Positions 1 through 8,555 of a stretch of DNA of 64,000 nt are shown here, piece by piece (within the stretch, counting starts at the first letter, position 1; each line of letters begins with the position of its first letter). The DNA is taken from positions 1 through 64,000 of the forward strand of contig JADGFD010000012.1 in NCBI GenBank assembly GCA_016744015.1, in the 5' to 3' direction. The notes below the pieces were generated by a model, which was given only the letters and a program-made list of their open reading frames with translations, did not search any database and had not been told where the DNA came from. The translations under genes and the position numbers were made by a program. The stretch comes from Paracoccaceae bacterium (GTDB lineage Bacteria; Pseudomonadota; Alphaproteobacteria; Rhodobacterales; Rhodobacteraceae).

Positions 1-4
1 TGCT

Positions 5-1276
5 ATGGCTGTGCGCTCGGCGCTGCGTGTGTTTCCGTTTGGCATATTGGCGAGCCAAGAAGGCAAAACACAACGTTTTGATTTGACAGGATACGTAAAA
101 CGAGCGAATTTGATTTCATCGGTTGCGCCTGTTTCACCAACCGATGAAATCAGGAGTGCCGCCGCCTCCGCCGCCGCCGCCGCCGCCGCCTCCGCCGCCG
201 CCGCCGCCTACGCCGCCGCCGACGCCGCCGCCGCCGCCGCCTCCGACGCCGCCGACGCCTACGCCGCCGACGCCTACGCCATTGACTCCGGAAAATCCGT
301 TCTCGAACTGCTGGCAATGCCGCTTTGGCACGGTGAAAACCCACTTGCTTCCGAGTGGCAAACCGCCCGCCAAATCCTTGAAGACGACCCCGTTGACCAA
401 TCCTTCTGGATAGACTGGTATGAGTGCTTCCTAAACGGCACCCCGCAAAACTGGGGAATGCTCGAAGACATCGCGCTCACGCTAACCCCAGAAGATTGGG
501 AAAGTGATTCAGCCCATGTAAACGGGATGATAGCGGGTATTCGGGGCAAATACCTACGCGCCGCCACGCCGTTAGCTGAAAAAGTAGAGCTAAACCCAGC
601 CACGGGCCGCCTGCATATTGTGCCCGAACCCATGAGCCAAAAAGCGCTTTATCAAAATGCGCTTGAAAAGGTGCGTGATGGTATGACGGATTTTCGCGAG
701 GGCGGCTTTAGCAACGCTCATGCCGCGCTGGAAAAGGTATTTACCAAAACGCTGGATAGAACGTTTAGAGATTACATCAGTAGCCCCCAGCGCGTGCATG
801 ATGACTTTCTCTTGGCCCGCAACCGCATATTACGGCTGATCGAAAGCGACGAACTGGCAGATGATGAAGACATCCGCGATTTTATCCAAGTGCTTGAAAC
901 CGGCGCGCTGGATATTCGCGGCTCGGTTAAAAAGGTAGCCGAGGCGGTAGACAAGCGCGAGGCCAACCGCTGGCGTGAGCTAAGCGATGGGCAGCGCGCC
1001 AAAATTGGCATCGGGGCAGAAGAAACCGCCAAAGCCAGTGATGCGGACATGGCCAAAGAAATGCGGGAAGATAGCGCCGATGCGCTGGATGAAACCCTCA
1101 ACGATGCCGAGGGCAACCCCGACCCGATAGCCCAAGATGCCCGCCGCAGGCTCAGCAGCCGCCTGCCGCGCGCGCTTGATGTATTAAAGAGGTCGGCAAA
1201 AGGGGTGTCTAACGGGCATTCGCTTGGTGAAATATCGCAAGCCGTTGTTGAATTATTCCGCCTTTTCGGCCTTTAG
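5..1276 (+). CDS. Ala-rich hypothetical protein
   Basis: I do not recognise a family. From the ATG at 5 it is 423 aa, but only four bases precede it, so the true start may lie outside the window or further in. Residues about 50-92 are almost pure Ala broken by Ser, Asp and Tyr, encoded by a GCC-type trinucleotide tract (about 155-265). The remainder (about 95-423) looks globular, acidic and mainly helical, with a Trp-rich patch WIDWYECFLNG near residues 133-143. No signal peptide or membrane segment is evident. A perfect 15-bp inverted repeat at 111-152 lies inside the N-terminal part, which makes the first 50 codons doubtful. Confidence 0.6.
   Translation: MAVRSALRVFPFGILASQEGKTQRFDLTGYVKRANLISSVAPVSPTDEIRSAAASAAAAAAASAAAAAYAAADAAAAAASDAADAYAADAYAIDSGKSVLELLAMPLWHGENPLASEWQTARQILEDDPVDQSFWIDWYECFLNGTPQNWGMLEDIALTLTPEDWESDSAHVNGMIAGIRGKYLRAATPLAEKVELNPATGRLHIVPEPMSQKALYQNALEKVRDGMTDFREGGFSNAHAALEKVFTKTLDRTFRDYISSPQRVHDDFLLARNRILRLIESDELADDEDIRDFIQVLETGALDIRGSVKKVAEAVDKREANRWRELSDGQRAKIGIGAEETAKASDADMAKEMREDSADALDETLNDAEGNPDPIAQDARRRLSSRLPRALDVLKRSAKGVSNGHSLGEISQAVVELFRLFGL
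111..152. repeat. 15-bp perfect inverted repeat
   Basis: TGATTTCATCGGTTG at 111-125 is matched exactly by its reverse complement at 138-152, with a 12-base loop. It sits just before the GCC tract and inside the predicted reading frame. No T-run follows, so it is not a typical terminator; it may be a regulator site or an RNA hairpin in the leader if the gene really starts further downstream. Confidence 0.7.
155..265. repeat. GCC trinucleotide microsatellite
   Basis: An imperfect run of GCC triplets with interspersed TCC, TAC and GAC codons. It encodes the poly-Ala stretch of the gene at 5-1276. The unit is three bases, so length change would alter the Ala tract without shifting the frame. The same tract produces spurious poly-Pro, poly-Gly and poly-Arg frames. 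Confidence 0.85.
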
Positions 1277-1418
1277 CCCGCATATTTTGTGCCCTACGTA
1301 AAACTTACGCAAACCCGACGGATATCATACACCTGTTTCACCCCCAATATGCACCCGCCATTGAACCCCGCCGCGCAACGGGGTAAAGCTAAGCCAAGCA
1401 CAAATACAGGCGGCAGTT

Positions 1419-2168
1419 ATGACCACGAATCGCACAACCCATTTTGGCTTTACCGAAGTGGAAGAAGACGCCAAGGCTGGTATGGTTCACGGAGTTTTCT
1501 CATCTGTGGCCAGCAAATATGACGTGATGAACGATGCTATGAGCATGGGCATTCACCGCATCTGGAAAGAGGCGATGATGGATTGGCTGGCGCCGCAACC
1601 GGGGCAAAAGCTGCTGGATGTGGCGGGTGGCACCGGTGATATTTCGTTTAAGTTTAACGACCGCGCCAAGGGGCAGGCCCATGCCACCGTGCTGGATATG
1701 ACCGAAAGCATGCTGATTGAGGGGCGAAAACGGCCTGAGGCAACGGCGATGGGCGATAGGCTTGATTGGGTGGTGGGCGATGCAATGGCGCTGCCGTTTA
1801 AGGACAACACGTTTGATGTCTATACCATCAGCTTTGGCATTCGGAACGTAACCCGCATTCAGGACGCGATTAACGAGGCTTACCGCGTGCTGCGCCCCGG
1901 TGGGCGGTTTATGGTGCTGGAGTTTTCAGCCATTCCAAACCCTGCCATGCAATGGGCCTATGACCGATATTCCTTTAATGTGATCCCCAAATTGGGGGAG
2001 ATTATCGCCAATGATCGTGATAGTTATCAATACCTTGTGGAGTCTATCCGCAAGTTTCCCAAGCAAGAGGTTTTTGCCGAGATGATCCGCAAGGGCGGGT
2101 TTGAGATGGTGAAATACCGGAACCTGAGCCTCGGGATTGCGGCGCTGCATTCGGGCTGGAAAATATGA
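1419..2168 (+). CDS. ubiE: Ubiquinone methyltransferase UbiE
   Basis: SAM-dependent C-methyltransferase of ubiquinone (and, where present, menaquinone) biosynthesis: it methylates 2-methoxy-6-polyprenyl-1,4-benzoquinol. The 249 aa match the family length. SAM-binding motif I is [15 protein letters not shown] near residue 66, followed by the acidic DMTESML segment and the UbiE signature [19 protein letters not shown] near 128. The C-terminus [11 protein letters not shown] is typical. The stop overlaps the start of ubiB by four bases (ATGA), so the two are probably co-translated. Confidence 0.95.
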   Translation: MTTNRTTHFGFTEVEEDAKAGMVHGVFSSVASKYDVMNDAMSMGIHRIWKEAMMDWLAPQPGQKLLDVAGGTGDISFKFNDRAKGQAHATVLDMTESMLIEGRKRPEATAMGDRLDWVVGDAMALPFKDNTFDVYTISFGIRNVTRIQDAINEAYRVLRPGGRFMVLEFSAIPNPAMQWAYDRYSFNVIPKLGEIIANDRDSYQYLVESIRKFPKQEVFAEMIRKGGFEMVKYRNLSLGIAALHSGWKI

Positions 2169-3685
2169 GAGGGCCGCATAATATTTGGCGGCTGGTGCGC
2201 ACAGGCGCGACCTTTGAGCGCTCGGGGGCGATGCAGCTGGCGCTGGATGCGCTGGAGGCGCCGACGGCTATTCGCATCGCCGCGCGCTTGCTTGGCTGGC
2301 CGTTTAAATGGCTGGGGCTAAAGGGTGACCCATCGCAACCGCCTGTTTTGCGCGCACTTGTGGCGCTCGGGCCGGCTTACATAAAGTTTGGCCAGTTGAT
2401 GAGCACGCGGCCAGATGTGGTAGGGCCAAAGATGGCCGAAGAGCTGAAAGTGCTGCAAGACAGCCTGCCGCCGTTTCCGCTTTCTGAGGCGATTGTCGAG
2501 GTGGAGCGGGAGTTAAAAATCAAGGTATCCGAAGCGTTTAGCGCGTTTTCAGAGCCTGTGGCGGCGGCCTCGCTGGCGCAGGTGCATAAGGCCGTAATTG
2601 CCGAAACAGGGCAGGCGGTGGCGGTAAAAGTACTGCGCCCCGGCATTGAAAAGGCTTTTATGCGCGATGTGGATGCCTTCCATTTTGCCGCTAGAATGGT
2701 TGAGGTTTTTGCGCCGTCCTCACGGCGGCTTAAGCCCACAGGGGTGATTGAGCATTTTGAGGGCATCGTGCGGGCCGAGCTGGATTTGCGCTCTGAGGCC
2801 AGCGCGGGGGATGAATTTGCCGCGAACACGACGGAAGACAAAGGCTTTAGCGTGCCCGCGCTTATCTGGCCGCTTTCGGCGCGGCGCGTGATGACAACCG
2901 AGTGGGTTGAGGGCATTCCGCTGGGGGATGTTGAGGCGCTGCTGGCAACGGGGCTAGACCCAGTGGAGTTTTCAACACGCATCATTGAGACCTTCCTTCA
3001 ACACGCTTTGCGGGACGGGCTTTTTCATGGGGACATGCACCAAGGCAACCTGAAATACACCGAAAACGGAGACCTTGTGGCCTTTGATTTTGGCATAATG
3101 GGCCGGATTGATAGTTATACCCGGCGTGCGTATGCGCAGATATTATTCGGCTTTCTCAAGCGGGATTATCAGCGCGTGGCCGAGGTACATTTTGAGGCGG
3201 GCTATGTGCCCGCGGACCAAGACGTAGCGGAGTTTGCACAGGCCATTCGCGCCATTGGCGAGCCTATTTTCGGGCAAGATGCCAGCCAGATTTCGATGGC
3301 GCGGCTGCTGGCGCAACTGTTTGATGTGACCGAGCGTTTTGGCATGGAAACCCGCACCGAGCTGATTTTGCTTCAGCGCACCATGGTGGTGGTGGAGGGC
3401 GTTGCGCGCACGATTAACCCCGATATGAACATGTGGGAAGGCTCCCATGAGGTGGTGGAAAAATACATCCGCGATTCTTTGGGCCCCAAGGCGATGGCGG
3501 CCGATTTGCTGGCCACCGCCAAAGTGCTGAGCCGCTTTGGCCCGCATCTGCCACGGCTGGCAGAAACTGCACTTTTACGGGCCGCAACCCCGCTTGAGGC
3601 AGCACCCAAAGCGGGCTGGTTTAACCCGCGCTCCTTGGCGCTGGGGCTGGTGATGGGCGCTATCGCCGTTTGGGTGTTAACCTAG
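2165..3685 (+). CDS. ubiB: Ubiquinone biosynthesis protein UbiB
   Basis: Atypical ABC1/ADCK-family kinase-like ATPase needed for aerobic ubiquinone biosynthesis, membrane-anchored near the Coq/Ubi complex. Its 506 aa are normal length. The sequence shows the family-specific KxGQ segment ([13 protein letters not shown], about residue 74), the Ala-rich nucleotide loop [10 protein letters not shown], the catalytic-type loop HGDMHQGNL and the metal-binding [12 protein letters not shown] hydrophobic C-terminal segment (about 488-505) fits the expected membrane anchor. It overlaps ubiE by four bases. Confidence 0.95.
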   Translation: MRGPHNIWRLVRTGATFERSGAMQLALDALEAPTAIRIAARLLGWPFKWLGLKGDPSQPPVLRALVALGPAYIKFGQLMSTRPDVVGPKMAEELKVLQDSLPPFPLSEAIVEVERELKIKVSEAFSAFSEPVAAASLAQVHKAVIAETGQAVAVKVLRPGIEKAFMRDVDAFHFAARMVEVFAPSSRRLKPTGVIEHFEGIVRAELDLRSEASAGDEFAANTTEDKGFSVPALIWPLSARRVMTTEWVEGIPLGDVEALLATGLDPVEFSTRIIETFLQHALRDGLFHGDMHQGNLKYTENGDLVAFDFGIMGRIDSYTRRAYAQILFGFLKRDYQRVAEVHFEAGYVPADQDVAEFAQAIRAIGEPIFGQDASQISMARLLAQLFDVTERFGMETRTELILLQRTMVVVEGVARTINPDMNMWEGSHEVVEKYIRDSLGPKAMAADLLATAKVLSRFGPHLPRLAETALLRAATPLEAAPKAGWFNPRSLALGLVMGAIAVWVLT

Positions 3686-4360
3686 TTACACCGCATCGAC
3701 AGTTTTGAGAAAATCGCGATAGCGCTTGCCGTCTTCCGGCTCAAAAACCCCGGCTTTTTGGCAGCCGCGCATGCGGTCAAGCCGAAAGCTGCGAAAGTCA
3801 TCTCGCAGCTCGCACCACGCGGTGCAGGTCCAGACCTTACCCCAATATTCGGCTTGCAGTGGCCGGATGACCCGCTGGCTGATCGCGCCATTGAGGGCGG
3901 TATAAGTGATATCAAGCGAGTGATGCGCGGCAATGGCCCGCCGGACCTGAGATAGGCGCTCGGGGGCAGGGGGGTGTGATTTAAGGTAAATCGACATATT
4001 TTGCAGATGCACCGGCCCCGAAAGGTGGCGGGGCAGGCCGGCATTCACTTTATCAAGCAACCGCGCGGCGTTTTCATTTAAGGCTTTGTCTGGCAGTTGC
4101 GCCACCATTTCCATACCCAAATGCAGCGCTTCCAGCTCGCCTTTATCCAGCGCCAGCGGGGGCAGGAATATCGGGCCATCCAGCATATAACCCACCCCGC
4201 GCTCGCCTTTTATCGGCAGGCCCGAGGCGGTGAGCGTATCAATATCGCGATAAATGGTGCGCAGCGAAACGCCGAGCTTTTCAGCCAGCGCCTTGCCGCG
4301 CACCAGTTTGCCGCCTCTAAAAGCCTGAATGATCTCAAAAAGACGGTCGGTGCGGCGCAT
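3686..4360 (-). CDS. YafY-type HTH/WYL transcriptional regulator
   Basis: DNA-binding regulator of the HTH_11 plus WYL type. I place the start at 4360 (MRRTDRLFEII, 224 aa) because GAGGGG lies just upstream and the preceding gene ends two bases before it. Residues 1-60 form the winged HTH (RGKALAEKLGVSLRTIYRDIDTL), and the WYL-like ligand-sensing region covers about 110-200 (LDITYTALNGAISQRVIRPL). It is co-directional with and immediately downstream of the ABM-like gene, so the two probably form one unit. The ligand is unknown. Confidence 0.88.
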   Translation of the reverse strand: MRRTDRLFEIIQAFRGGKLVRGKALAEKLGVSLRTIYRDIDTLTASGLPIKGERGVGYMLDGPIFLPPLALDKGELEALHLGMEMVAQLPDKALNENAARLLDKVNAGLPRHLSGPVHLQNMSIYLKSHPPAPERLSQVRRAIAAHHSLDITYTALNGAISQRVIRPLQAEYWGKVWTCTAWCELRDDFRSFRLDRMRGCQKAGVFEPEDGKRYRDFLKTVDAV

Positions 4361-4361
4361 G

Positions 4362-4667
4362 TTACCCCTCGGAAAGTTCCAATTCTTGGTGCCGCATCTC
4401 TGCGCTTTCCATATCAATGCATTGGGCAAACCCCATTAGGCTTGGCTCTTGCATAAAGGCCTCAGATGCGGCTTGCGCGGCGGCGAGCGTATCCCACTCG
4501 ATATGGTCCAGCCAGCGGCCATCTTTGCCTTTTGACAGGCGGCGGGCCTTAAAGCCAGCCCGGGCTTTGATAAAGGTTGTGCTGGCCGGAATCTCGGCTC
4601 TAAACGCGCTTTCGCTCACGCCGCTGGCAAGCTTGAAGCTGACGGTTTCTATAATTGGATCTGCCAT
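4362..4667 (-). CDS. ABM-like dimeric alpha/beta-barrel protein
   Basis: Small 101-aa protein resembling the antibiotic biosynthesis monooxygenase/stress-responsive A/B barrel fold: a strand with VSFKLASGVSE, a helical middle, then WLDHIEWDTLAAAQAASEAF. No catalytic residues can be named. It is the first gene of a two-gene unit with the WYL regulator, whose start follows its stop by one base, so it may be the regulator's target or sensor partner. A Shine-Dalgarno-like AGGAG precedes the ATG. Function is inferred from fold resemblance only. Confidence 0.7.
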   Translation of the reverse strand: MADPIIETVSFKLASGVSESAFRAEIPASTTFIKARAGFKARRLSKGKDGRWLDHIEWDTLAAAQAASEAFMQEPSLMGFAQCIDMESAEMRHQELELSEG

Positions 4668-4743
4668 GTTTAACTCCTATATGTGATGACACTTTGTTAT
4701 CACATGGCCCAACTGACAGCCCTCTGTCAGTTGCCTTCAGAGG

Positions 4744-5256
4744 TTAGTTAAAAGTTTTGGAGACCCGCAGTTGGATGGTCTCCAAACCCGGGTTCCAGCG
4801 CGCAAGATCGGCATTGGAGCGGTGGTCAAAAGAAAGCGAGGCCTGCCAGCCGTTGTTAAACCTCACCCCCATTTCAACGCCCGAGCGGAACTCCAGCGGC
4901 AAGCCGAGATCTACGTCATCGCCTTGCATATAAAGGCCGGGCACCAGCGTGAAGCCAACAAAAAGCGGGGTGCCGTTTATGTCCATATCAAACTGCTGAT
5001 AAAGCCCCAGCCCCAGCCACGCGCCGCCTTTATCGGTGACCGAAAAATCAACCACCGGATTAAAACGCTTCCACTTTTTGTAGCTCTGGGTAAAGCGCAG
5101 TTCTTCGCCCCAATTCTGGGTTTGATACTGCACAATGCCATAGGAAATAGTGCGCAGGCCTTCCACATCGGCGCGCTCAACCGTCCAGCCTTCGCCCTCA
5201 TAGCCATCGCCCAATAGGGCCACCAGATTAAACAATATAGCCAGCCTGCCATCCAT
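4744..5256 (-). CDS. PagL-type acyloxyacyl hydrolase (lipid A deacylase-like)
   Basis: Resembles outer membrane lipid A 3-O-deacylases of the PagL family, beta-barrels that trim an acyl chain from lipid A. The C-terminal signature FDHRSNADLARWNPGLETIQL carries the His-x-Ser pair and the downstream Glu expected for the catalytic triad, and the chain ends in Phe-Asn as beta-barrels often do. I choose ATG 5256 (170 aa) because AAAGGGA lies eight bases upstream; the ATG at 5292 has no ribosome site. Neither start gives a clear signal peptide, which is odd for an outer membrane enzyme. Confidence 0.75.
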   Translation of the reverse strand: MDGRLAILFNLVALLGDGYEGEGWTVERADVEGLRTISYGIVQYQTQNWGEELRFTQSYKKWKRFNPVVDFSVTDKGGAWLGLGLYQQFDMDINGTPLFVGFTLVPGLYMQGDDVDLGLPLEFRSGVEMGVRFNNGWQASLSFDHRSNADLARWNPGLETIQLRVSKTFN

Positions 5257-5329
5257 AACAATTTCCCTTTGCTTTGGCAGGTTTTCCACCATAGTCTGAC
5301 TTGCATAATCTAAAAAATAGGGGAAATCT

Positions 5330-5761
5330 ATGGCTTTGACATATCTTCATACAATGGTGCGAGTGAAAGACCTTGAGGCCTCATTACACTTTTACCGTGA
5401 TCTGCTCGGGCTGGAAGAAACGCGGCGCTATGAAAGCGAAAAAGGCCGGTTTACGCTGCTGTTTTTAGCGCCTCCGGGCCAGCATGATGCGCCCTTGGAG
5501 CTGACGTATAACTGGGATGGTGATGAGGGGTTGCCCTCAGACAGCCGCCATTTTGGCCACCTCGCTTACGGCGTGGATGATATCTATGCCACCTGCCAAA
5601 AGCTGGCCGATGCCGGTGTGGTGATCAACCGCCCGCCGCGCGACGGGCATATGGCCTTTGTGCGCTCGCCGGACAATATCTCGATCGAGCTGTTGCAAAA
5701 CGGCAAAAGCCTGCCTGCGCAGGAGCCATGGGCGAGTATGGAAAGCCTGGGGCATTGGTGA
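5330..5761 (+). CDS. gloA: Lactoylglutathione lyase (glyoxalase I)
   Basis: Converts the methylglyoxal-glutathione hemithioacetal to S-lactoylglutathione in the cytoplasm. The 143 aa show the VOC fold signature: YLHTMVRVKDLEASLHFY at the N-terminus (metal His), LELTYNWD (metal Glu), FGHLAYGVDDI (metal His) and ISIELLQ (metal Glu). Length and motif order match bacterial Ni/Zn GloA. GGGGA lies upstream of the ATG. The next gene starts four bases after the stop, so the three genes to 6916 are probably one transcript. Confidence 0.94.
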   Translation: MALTYLHTMVRVKDLEASLHFYRDLLGLEETRRYESEKGRFTLLFLAPPGQHDAPLELTYNWDGDEGLPSDSRHFGHLAYGVDDIYATCQKLADAGVVINRPPRDGHMAFVRSPDNISIELLQNGKSLPAQEPWASMESLGHW

Positions 5762-5765
5762 GATA

Positions 5766-6134
5766 ATGGCTCAAGCAAAACCAGACGCACCAGAGGAATC
5801 GGTGATAGCTTATGACGCACTATTGGCGGCATTTGATACGCCGCGCAAAGGGGCAAAAAACGCGTATACCTCGCTGAATGGCAACATGTTTAGCTATTTG
5901 GAAAAAGACGGCGCACTGGCGTTGCGCATGGGAAAAGAGGCGCGGGACGCTTTTATCGAGCGCTATAATGCGAGCCTTGCGGTGGCGTATAACGCCGTGA
6001 TGAAAGAATATGTGGTGGTGCCGGTTGAAATGCTTTTAGACATTGATGCGGTATCGCCATATTTTGAGGAAAGCCTTGCTTATGTGAAATCACTCAAGGC
6101 AAAACCGACCAAAAAGAAGCCCGCGAAAAAATGA
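5766..6134 (+). CDS. TfoX/Sxy N-terminal-like protein
   Basis: 122-aa protein with the pattern of the TfoX N-terminal or YjbR-like fold: NGNMFSYLEKDGALALRMGKEARDAFIERY, then VMKEYVVVPVEMLLD and a Lys-rich tail. Such small proteins are widespread in alphaproteobacteria and are often labelled TfoX-like although a competence role is unproven. The stop overlaps the start of the phosphodiesterase (ATGA), indicating translational coupling. Assignment rests on overall pattern rather than a catalytic motif. Confidence 0.72.
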   Translation: MAQAKPDAPEESVIAYDALLAAFDTPRKGAKNAYTSLNGNMFSYLEKDGALALRMGKEARDAFIERYNASLAVAYNAVMKEYVVVPVEMLLDIDAVSPYFEESLAYVKSLKAKPTKKKPAKK

Positions 6135-6916
6135 AGATTGCACAGATTAGTGATCTGCATGTGGTGGCCGCAGGGAAGACCCAAGGCGTGGCCCAGATGG
6201 CGGAAAACCTTGAGAAAGTGGTGGCGCATATAAACGGGCTTGGGCCGGATGTGGTGCTGGTGAGCGGGGATATTGCGGATACGGGCACGCTCGCAGAGGT
6301 GCAGCGGGCGGCGGCGATTTTGGCAGAGCTGAATGTGCCTTTTTACGTAACGCCGGGGAACCATGATCTGCGCGAAGCGCTGCAAAAGGGGATGCCAGTA
6401 GCGGCGCTGCCTGCGCGCGCGGCGGGGCATTTGAGCTATGCGGTGGAGCTGCCAAAGCGGCGAATTTTAGCGCTGGATAGCACGGACCCTGACGTTCCGA
6501 ATGGTCGTATTTGCGAAGCTCGGGCGGCATGGCTGGCGGCAGAGCTGGAGTCTTCTGCCAAGCCGACGCTTCTTTTTATGCACCACCCACCGCTCAAATT
6601 TTCGGTTGATGAAACGGACCGCCCACCGCTTGAAGGGGTGGAATTGCTGAGTGAGATTGTGGCGCGGCATGGTCATATCGAGCGGATTTTATGCGGCCAT
6701 ATCCACTTGTTTGCCCAGGCGCTGTGGCAGGGCAGTCTTGTATGCGCCGCACCAAGCATGGGCATGCGGCTTAATTGGAGCCCCAATGCGCTGGGGGCCT
6801 CCAGCTTTCTGGTTTCGCCTCCGGCATATCTTTGGCACATGCTAAATGAAGATGGAAACATGATAACGCATGCGTTTTCGCTGGACGACGTTGACGGGCC
6901 TTTTGCTTTTACGTAA
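6131..6916 (+). CDS. CpdA-like metallophosphoesterase
   Basis: Calcineurin-like phosphoesterase, probably a cyclic-nucleotide (3',5'-cAMP) phosphodiesterase of the CpdA/Icc type. All dimetal motifs are present in order: ISDLHV (about residue 6), SGDIADTG, GNHDLR, HHPP and CGHIH. The 261 aa match the family. The last gene of the gloA transcript, it converges on the cytochrome operon across a 200-bp spacer that holds the long palindrome. Substrate specificity cannot be read from sequence. Confidence 0.88.
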   Translation: MKIAQISDLHVVAAGKTQGVAQMAENLEKVVAHINGLGPDVVLVSGDIADTGTLAEVQRAAAILAELNVPFYVTPGNHDLREALQKGMPVAALPARAAGHLSYAVELPKRRILALDSTDPDVPNGRICEARAAWLAAELESSAKPTLLFMHHPPLKFSVDETDRPPLEGVELLSEIVARHGHIERILCGHIHLFAQALWQGSLVCAAPSMGMRLNWSPNALGASSFLVSPPAYLWHMLNEDGNMITHAFSLDDVDGPFAFT

Positions 6917-6996
6917 CGAGACCATGGGTTGCGATTTTTGAGCTCTTTGCAGGGCTTAATTCTGCTAGCTGTCCGAAAGTAGGCAATAAATAAGCA

Positions 6997-7038
6997 CTTC
7001 ATGATAACTACAATCCTAGGATTGTAGTTATCATGAAG
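6997..7038. repeat. 42-bp perfect palindrome
   Basis: Arms 6997-7017 and 7018-7038 are exact reverse complements with no loop, centred on CCTAGG. AT-rich, no T-tract, located between two convergent genes. A 23-base core (7004-7026) recurs with one change at 19840-19862. Confidence 0.95.
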
Positions 7039-7119
7039 GCAGAAATTAGGGTGGTTTTGGGAGCTTGCGGTTGCCTAGATTCAAGGGAGGATCGCAGGTT
7101 TTTGGCGCGCCGCTACAAG

Positions 7120-8046
7120 CTAGTCAGCCATCCCCAGAATAGGCGCTTCATTGCAAAATGCCTGATCAGGGTCGAGGCAGCAGCTTTGCAGATCCTGCAC
7201 GGAACTCTGGAAAATGGTGTTCCATGCGGCATGGGTTTGGCCATGCTCTGGCGGCATAAAAGTATTGCCGGGGAAGGTGCTGGCCCACGCATCGGCCCCG
7301 TCAATCGGGGCAAGGCCGGTGGCTTGCTCCAAGAGGAAACTACAGGTGGATTGAATGCCGATGCGGTGGCAACCAAGGCAGGCGTTATCGCGCGGCTGAA
7401 GGGCGGTGGTGGGCCAGTTGCCAAAGCCCATTTCGGGGGCGACATGGTAGTAAAGCCCCAGCGGATTGGTGGCGATTTCCTCCCAAACCTGCCCAATGAA
7501 GGGTGAATACATGATCGGGTCATTATCATGGCAGCCGCCGCAATCTGCTTTTACGACCTCATCAACCGAGCTCCAAAAATCAGCCGCACCGGGGCCGTTG
7601 GGGGAGGGCACGAGCGTGCCATCAATGCTGGTGCCAGCGGGGGCCTCGGCCTGAAACCAGCAGGTGGCGCCAGTGGCGGGGTTGTGCGCGATAATGTCGA
7701 CCTCGTTAAACACCAGCGCATCAAATGGTGAGCGGATGTTTTTTTGGCGGCACATGGCAGAGATCTGCATGGTCTCGGTTGAGAGATCGAGCACGCGGGA
7801 GCCGGGGACACATTGGCCATCGGAGCTTGGACCATTGGGTAAAAGGCCGGGGCGGTCGCAAGTCATGTCTTTGGTGTATTCAGTGGGAACTTCGCCATTT
7901 ACGGTGATCGGGACCAGCACGCCATCACCGCAGTTAATTGGCGGAATTTCCGTGATTTGAGCCGCGCATTGGGCGGCGTAATCGGTAAAGCTTTGCTCGG
8001 CAGCGGCGGGGCTGGAAAGGGCCAGCAGGATGAGGAATTTTTTCAT
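7120..8046 (-). CDS. Dihaem c-type cytochrome, partner of molybdenum hydroxylase
   Basis: Periplasmic cytochrome c, 308 aa, with a signal peptide (KKFLILLALSSPAAAE) and two CxxCH haem sites, CGGCHDND near residue 182 and CLGCHRIG near 225. Several further Cys residues (CDRP, CRQK, CSFLL, CCLDP) suggest disulfides. It overlaps the 2Fe-2S subunit gene by four bases and closes the three-gene operon, so it probably takes electrons from the hydroxylase and passes them to the respiratory chain. It has no close resemblance to class I cytochromes that I recognise. Confidence 0.85.
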   Translation of the reverse strand: MKKFLILLALSSPAAAEQSFTDYAAQCAAQITEIPPINCGDGVLVPITVNGEVPTEYTKDMTCDRPGLLPNGPSSDGQCVPGSRVLDLSTETMQISAMCRQKNIRSPFDALVFNEVDIIAHNPATGATCWFQAEAPAGTSIDGTLVPSPNGPGAADFWSSVDEVVKADCGGCHDNDPIMYSPFIGQVWEEIATNPLGLYYHVAPEMGFGNWPTTALQPRDNACLGCHRIGIQSTCSFLLEQATGLAPIDGADAWASTFPGNTFMPPEHGQTHAAWNTIFQSSVQDLQSCCLDPDQAFCNEAPILGMAD

Positions 8047-8555
8047 GGTTTGGCCTCCAGCATTTGGGTGGCGACGGTTTTGAGCGCCTCGTAATAGCGG
8101 ATATATCCGGTGCAGCGGCAGATATGGTCACCGATGGCGTTTTCAATCAGGGCGTCGAGCTCTGGCTCGGTCACGCTGGCCGTTTGCAGCCAGCTAAGGA
8201 ACACCTCGGAGGCCATGACAAAACCGGGGGCGCAATAGCCGCACTGGAAGGCGAAGTTATCGAGGAAGGCTTGTTGGATGGCCGACAGGCGGTCGCCATC
8301 GGCCACACCTTCGACCGTGGTGATGCGCGCATTTTTAAGCAGGGAAAGCGGCGTGGAGCAGGCGATCATGGGTTCGGCAAAATCATTGCCCGCCTTTTGC
8401 ACGGCCACCGTGCAGGCGCGGCAAATGCCGATGCCACAGCACAGCTTGGTGCCGGTTTTATTGGCAACATCATGCAAAAAATCCAGCAGTTTTGTGCCAG
8501 ATTGGGCGTCATCCACGGTGTAGGCCGTGCCGTTGATCTCTAGTGAAAAGCTCAT
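8043..8555 (-). CDS. 2Fe-2S subunit of molybdenum hydroxylase
   Basis: Small iron-sulfur subunit (170 aa) of the xanthine dehydrogenase/aldehyde oxidase family. The plant-type 2Fe-2S site is CCGIGICRAC (about residues 39-48) with a later Cys at IACSTP, and the second cluster uses CGYCAPG and CRCTGYIRYYEAL. These relay electrons from the Mo site to the cytochrome. It overlaps the large-subunit gene and the cytochrome gene by four bases each. It lacks its own signal peptide, so export is probably by piggy-back on the Tat-targeted large subunit. Confidence 0.95.
   Translation of the reverse strand: MSFSLEINGTAYTVDDAQSGTKLLDFLHDVANKTGTKLCCGIGICRACTVAVQKAGNDFAEPMIACSTPLSLLKNARITTVEGVADGDRLSAIQQAFLDNFAFQCGYCAPGFVMASEVFLSWLQTASVTEPELDALIENAIGDHICRCTGYIRYYEALKTVATQMLEAKP

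Noticed and set aside
155-265. GCC tract as a phase-variation switch or CRISPR-like array
   Set aside because: The unit is three bases, so length changes keep the frame, and there are no spacers between repeats.
123-413. Poly-Pro, poly-Gly and poly-Arg reading frames across the GCC tract on both strands
   Set aside because: They arise from reading the same trinucleotide repeat in other frames; no ribosome sites and no protein-like composition outside the tract.
6997-7038. 42-bp palindrome as a simple rho-independent terminator
   Set aside because: The arms are AT-rich, there is no loop and no T-run on either strand.
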